A stretch of DNA of 34,346 nt. Source: Ruegeria marina (lineage in GTDB: Bacteria > Pseudomonadota > Alphaproteobacteria > Rhodobacterales > Rhodobacteraceae). The stretch spans positions 1-34,346 of the forward strand of contig NZ_FMZV01000027.1 of NCBI RefSeq assembly GCF_900101475.1. The letters run 5' to 3'. Within the stretch, counting starts at the first letter, position 1. The number at the start of each line of letters is the position of its first letter. Below, piece by piece: positions 32,688-34,346 of this stretch. Both the position numbers and the translations under genes were made by a program. The notes under the pieces were generated by a model that ran no database searches, was not told the origin of the DNA, and saw nothing but the letters and a program-made list of their open reading frames with translations.

Positions 32688-34346
32688 TCAGGTCGTCGGC
32701 AGTGTTGTGGCGACGACCTCCTCCAGTCCGAGGGACCCATACATGCCGGTGTGGCTGACCGCTTCGAAATCTGGCTGGCTTCCGTTGAAAGCGGACACCA
32801 GCTTGTGCTCCCCGCCATTTGTTCCTTCCAGAACGCTACCTTGTTCGAAAATATCCGGTGTTTCCGATGCCGTATGCAGAAGCTCGGAAAGTTTTAGCTC
32901 CTGAAAATTCGACGAAGAGTCCCCGATAACCGAGGTGGAAAGCTCTTCCTGATGGTAAACCGGCAATAAGTCATTGGACAGCATGAACGTCATTTCGGAC
33001 GGTTCGCTACCTGTTTCGTTCGAAGGTGCAGAGCGTGCGGTTGCGCCGCTTGTAGGCGCGATTTCGATGACCCCGCCAGCGAACAGTTCGATCTGGTCAG
33101 CTGTGGTCGAACTATCGCCGTCGAGGTCGAAAGTGGCCGACGCATAGAACACGTTTATGGAGCCCAGAAGATTTTCGATATTCGGAACGTCTTGGAGCGC
33201 CACGGAATAATTGAGACCGCTGCTCGTCAGCGCGCTGCTGTTCTCGTCGACGACCTCTCCCAGGTCGACACCATCGACGTTCAACGAAAGAGAAAAATCG
33301 ATCAACTGTGCATTGAACAGGGGTGTTTGATCTAATGCGTCGGCAAGTGCGGCAGGCGTGGTGACTGAGGTCGCGGTTCCGTCCGAATCGACAATCTCAA
33401 GATTCGAAAGAGTGACATTGGGCCCTACGGCGAAAGCCTCGATATCAACTGCTACACTGTTGTTGAGATTCAGAAGCGCTCCTTGCCAGTCCTGTTGGGG
33501 CGGCAACGGGTTTCCGTCCGTGATGAAGTAAAGGATATTGGCGTCATCCGGGCTTTGTCCGCTCAAGATGTCGTTGGCCTCGTTGAGCGCGGCTTCCCAG
33601 CTGGTCGATCCGCTCTGGAAGGGCAGATTGTTCAGCTGAGTGATCAATTCGGCATGGTCTTCTACAAGATTGAACGGACCAATCGTATTGGCGGTACCGC
33701 TGTACGAGGTGAGGAATATGTTGACCTCGGTTGCCGAGCCGGCAAATTGATTGGACAGTGTATCGAGTGCCGTAGAGACCGAATTCAGAAGATCGTTCCA
33801 GCCGCTGAGCGTGATGCTGCCTGAACTGTCCATGGCGATAAGCAGATTGATCGCGTTGGACGAAGTCGGGGTCACTTCCAATATGAAAGATCCGGGCGGG
33901 TCTCCTGGTGTTTCCGAATTGAAGGTGATTGAAACCGGCACATCGTCCGGCAGCGTGGTCACGTCTTGTCCGACAATGACAACCGCGGTTGCTGTGTCGC
34001 TGCCGCCCTGGCCGTCGCTGACCGTATAGGTGAAGCTGTCGACACCGAAAAAATCCGCGTTGGGCGTGTAGGTAACCGAAGGTCCGTCGTAGCTGACAGT
34101 GCCGTTGAAAGCGGTGCCGACTGAACTGATCGCAAGGGCGTCGCCGTCGACATCGCTGTCATTTGCGATCACGTCGAATGTAACCGGTACGTTCTGATCT
34201 GTGAATTCATAATCGCTTGCGGCCACCGGCGCGTCGTTGACCGGGGTGACGGTGACGGTGACGGTGGCGGTGGTGCTGCCGCCCTGTCCGTCCGACAGGG
34301 TGTAGGTGAAGCTGTCGGTGCCGTTGAAATCGGCGTCGGGCGTATA
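32688..34346 (-). CDS. Large Ig-like repeat / VWA-domain secreted protein (5' end outside window)
   Basis: The frame is open from the right edge to the TGA at 32688, so only the C-terminal ~552 residues are seen. Two tandem Ig/cadherin-like repeats of about 91 residues are visible (YTPDADFNGTDSFTYTLSDG at the edge, then YTPNADFFGVDSFTYTVSDG), with the linker VTPVNDAPVAASDYEFTDQN between. A von Willebrand A domain follows with a MIDAS: MDSSGSI (about 33815-33835), FQSGSTSW and YFITDGNP. The C-terminal ~150 residues are Ser/Thr/acidic. Such proteins are usually type I secreted adhesins or matrix proteins of very large size. Calcium or magnesium binding at the MIDAS is expected. No RTX repeats are seen in this part. 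Confidence 0.9.
   Translation of the reverse strand, partial: YTPDADFNGTDSFTYTLSDGQGGSTTATVTVTVTPVNDAPVAASDYEFTDQNVPVTFDVIANDSDVDGDALAISSVGTAFNGTVSYDGPSVTYTPNADFFGVDSFTYTVSDGQGGSDTATAVVIVGQDVTTLPDDVPVSITFNSETPGDPPGSFILEVTPTSSNAINLLIAMDSSGSITLSGWNDLLNSVSTALDTLSNQFAGSATEVNIFLTSYSGTANTIGPFNLVEDHAELITQLNNLPFQSGSTSWEAALNEANDILSGQSPDDANILYFITDGNPLPPQQDWQGALLNLNNSVAVDIEAFAVGPNVTLSNLEIVDSDGTATSVTTPAALADALDQTPLFNAQLIDFSLSLNVDGVDLGEVVDENSSALTSSGLNYSVALQDVPNIENLLGSINVFYASATFDLDGDSSTTADQIELFAGGVIEIAPTSGATARSAPSNETGSEPSEMTFMLSNDLLPVYHQEELSTSVIGDSSSNFQELKLSELLHTASETPDIFEQGSVLEGTNGGEHKLVSAFNGSQPDFEAVSHTGMYGSLGLEEVVATTLPTT
34003..34346 (-). repeat. Tandem repeat units in the Ig-like surface protein gene
   Basis: The segment at about 34003-34070 is repeated at about 34278-34346 with high similarity (both encode the YTP-ADF-G-DSFTYT-SDGQGGS block); the period is near 274 bp, one Ig-like unit. 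The array continues beyond the right edge. Confidence 0.75.

Overview
The window is GC-rich, tightly packed DNA that looks like a marine alphaproteobacterium of the Rhodobacterales/Roseobacter type. The basis is gene content and style: TRAP transporters, a NasTS-controlled nitrate assimilation operon, DUF1194 and SHOCT proteins, a Usp-BCCT pair, and large type I secreted RTX/Ig-like proteins. No rRNA, tRNA, CRISPR array or intact insertion sequence was seen.

Layout. (1) 1-1394 (-): 5' part of a secreted serralysin-type M10 metalloprotease with RTX repeats, cut by the left edge. (2) 1.5-2.1 kb: decayed, unrecognised coding remnants. (3) 2.1-3.6 kb (-): a universal stress protein with an extra N-terminal domain, and a small SHOCT membrane protein. 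(4) 3.8-7.4 kb (+): a histidine kinase and FixJ-type regulator, then two exported proteins, a GlcG/HbpS-like haem-binding-family protein and an ankyrin-repeat protein. A CCGTAG-N2-CTACGG palindrome lies on each side of the kinase/regulator pair. (5) 7.4-8.4 kb (-): a sulfurtransferase with an apparent one-base frameshift near its C-terminus, followed by a remnant of an M20 amidohydrolase. (6) 8.9-11.1 kb (+): a Usp protein and a BCCT transporter ending in a strong intrinsic terminator. (7) 11.1-13.0 kb: a gene-poor stretch, an exported histidine phosphatase and a DUF1194 protein. (8) 13.1-18.4 kb (-): a five-gene operon of TRAP transporter (order M-P-Q), N-acyl-D-amino-acid deacylase and a D-cysteine desulfhydrase/cysteate lyase-family enzyme, divergent from a LysR regulator. 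(9) 19.8-32.4 kb (+): the nitrate assimilation locus nasT-nasS-[leader RNA]-nrtA-nrtB-nrtC/D fusion-globin-GAF-like protein-nirB-nirD-nasA, ending in a short probably truncated ORF. (10) 32.7-34.3 kb (-): C-terminal part of a very large Ig-like-repeat/VWA surface protein, cut by the right edge.

How it works together. Nitrate is imported by NrtABC, reduced to nitrite by NasA and to ammonium by NirBD. NasS (nitrate sensor) and NasT (ANTAR RNA-binding antiterminator) should control the operon through the leader before nrtA. There I can read two hexaloop hairpins, each with A at loop position 1 and G at position 4. The second shares bases with the 5' arm of an intrinsic terminator, which is the layout expected for ANTAR antitermination. 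The D-amino-acid operon looks like an import-deacylate-desulfhydrate route under LysR control.

The most interesting items are the ANTAR leader, the complementary degeneracy of the two fused ABC ATPase domains, the kinase/regulator/HbpS/ankyrin cassette with its repeated palindrome, the globin plus GAF-like pair inside the nitrate operon, and several genes caught in decay.
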